The translations under genes and the position numbers were made by a program. From Nymphaea colorata (Eukaryota > Streptophyta > Magnoliopsida > Nymphaeales > Nymphaeaceae), in assembly GCF_008831285.2 (NCBI RefSeq), contig NC_045138.2, forward strand, positions 28,119,934 through 28,183,933: a stretch of 64,000 nucleotides of DNA. Reading direction: 5' to 3'. Every line of letters starts with the position of its first letter. The first letter of the stretch is position 1. The notes under the pieces are model-generated. The model ran no database searches. It was not told the DNA's origin and saw nothing but the letters and a program-made list of their open reading frames with translations. This document shows, piece after piece, positions 63,501-64,000 of the stretch.

Positions 63501-64000
63501 TAGCAAACAAACAAGAAATAAATTTAACAAGGAAAACTACGCTATCAAACAAGAAGTAAATTTAGCAAGGGCAACAATCTTACAGAAACAAACTCCCCCA
63601 GAATTGAACTATTTAATCTGTTTATTGCAGATTCAGGAGCCAATAAAGGATTTGCCAAAGCGCCTGAGTATCCAGCTGAATGAATTGCCTCCAATAGCAA
63701 ACCCTGTGGATTATTAGAAATTTCTGCAATCTCTGCCTTCACCTTCTGTAGCTGTTAGCATAAAATACAATCTGGAATTAACTTGTTGGCCACAGCACCT
63801 TAAAATAGGCATAACCAAAATATTCAGATTATGTACCTGCTCATCAACCTCCCAGTCCAGGAAAACAGGATTTCTGACACTATCTATTAGCAATTCAACC
63901 ATCTCGGGTACATAAGTTTTCAAAGCATCATAAGAATAGCACATCTGCTCTCGAGAAGCTGAAGCCATAACATTTCCTCCTATCGCCTCAACCTCTCGAA
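60572..64000 (-). CDS. MPPA: Mitochondrial processing peptidase subunit alpha (5' partial)
   Basis: Eleven exons lie in the window: 63837-64000 (continues beyond the edge), 63584-63751, 63284-63451, 63108-63188, 62896-62962, 62574-62671, 62243-62315, 62093-62163, 61969-62018, 60710-60822, 60572-60621. They encode about 366 C-terminal residues; the family is about 500, so roughly the first quarter is outside. Evidence for the alpha subunit is the glycine-rich loop [19 protein letters not shown], which holds the presequence, with [26 protein letters not shown] and [16 protein letters not shown]. No zinc motif would be expected in alpha. In plants MPP is part of respiratory complex III and removes import presequences in the inner membrane. 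The acceptor of the SSDFVPKAV exon was chosen by phase. The 1146-bp intron before the penultimate exon shows no element. Confidence 0.95.

Overview
This window is nuclear DNA from a flowering plant. The genes are split by many GT-AG introns, products are plant-type (alpha-Aurora kinase, plant PFK clade, GDSL lipase with signal peptide, organellar RadA, plant Nudix hydrolase), and the AT-rich spacers and long introns hold microsatellites and small non-autonomous transposons. I cannot place the species from sequence alone. All gene models were assembled by hand from splice signals, reading phase and remembered family features; none was checked by alignment or transcripts.

Layout: 1-4.6 kb is repeat-bearing spacer with no gene I can support. 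A GDSL esterase/lipase lies on the minus strand (4630-6819). A spacer with a hAT-type MITE follows. AP-4 sigma is on the minus strand (10104-13255), head-to-head across 2.2 kb with an alpha-type Aurora kinase on the plus strand (15503-18536). RadA/Sms is on the plus strand (19674-32168, 15 exons, one 2.95-kb intron full of elements), tail-to-tail with an ATP-dependent 6-phosphofructokinase on the minus strand (32976-37268, 14 exons). A 7.5-kb spacer (37.3-44.8 kb) holds a second hAT-type MITE and a possible CACTA end. A Nudix hydrolase is on the minus strand (44814-48749), with two unidentified exon-like ORFs upstream of it. After a transposon-bearing spacer comes a PPPDE/DeSI-like cysteine peptidase on the plus strand (54151-58826), tail-to-tail with the alpha subunit of mitochondrial processing peptidase on the minus strand (60572 to beyond 64000, 5' end outside the window).

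The genes are ordinary housekeeping loci without an operon-like link. They cover mitosis (Aurora), vesicle sorting (AP-4), organelle DNA recombination (RadA), glycolysis (PFK), nucleotide-derivative hydrolysis (Nudix), ubiquitin/SUMO-type processing (DeSI) and mitochondrial presequence removal (MPP). I found no new enzymatic or defence system. The most distinctive signals are small transposons with intact boundaries: a TRIM retrotransposon, two copies of one MITE family with 9-bp target duplications in introns of different genes, hAT-like MITEs with 8-bp duplications, and a Tourist-like MITE. A two-codon upstream ORF filling a predicted hairpin loop just before the DeSI start is also worth a look.
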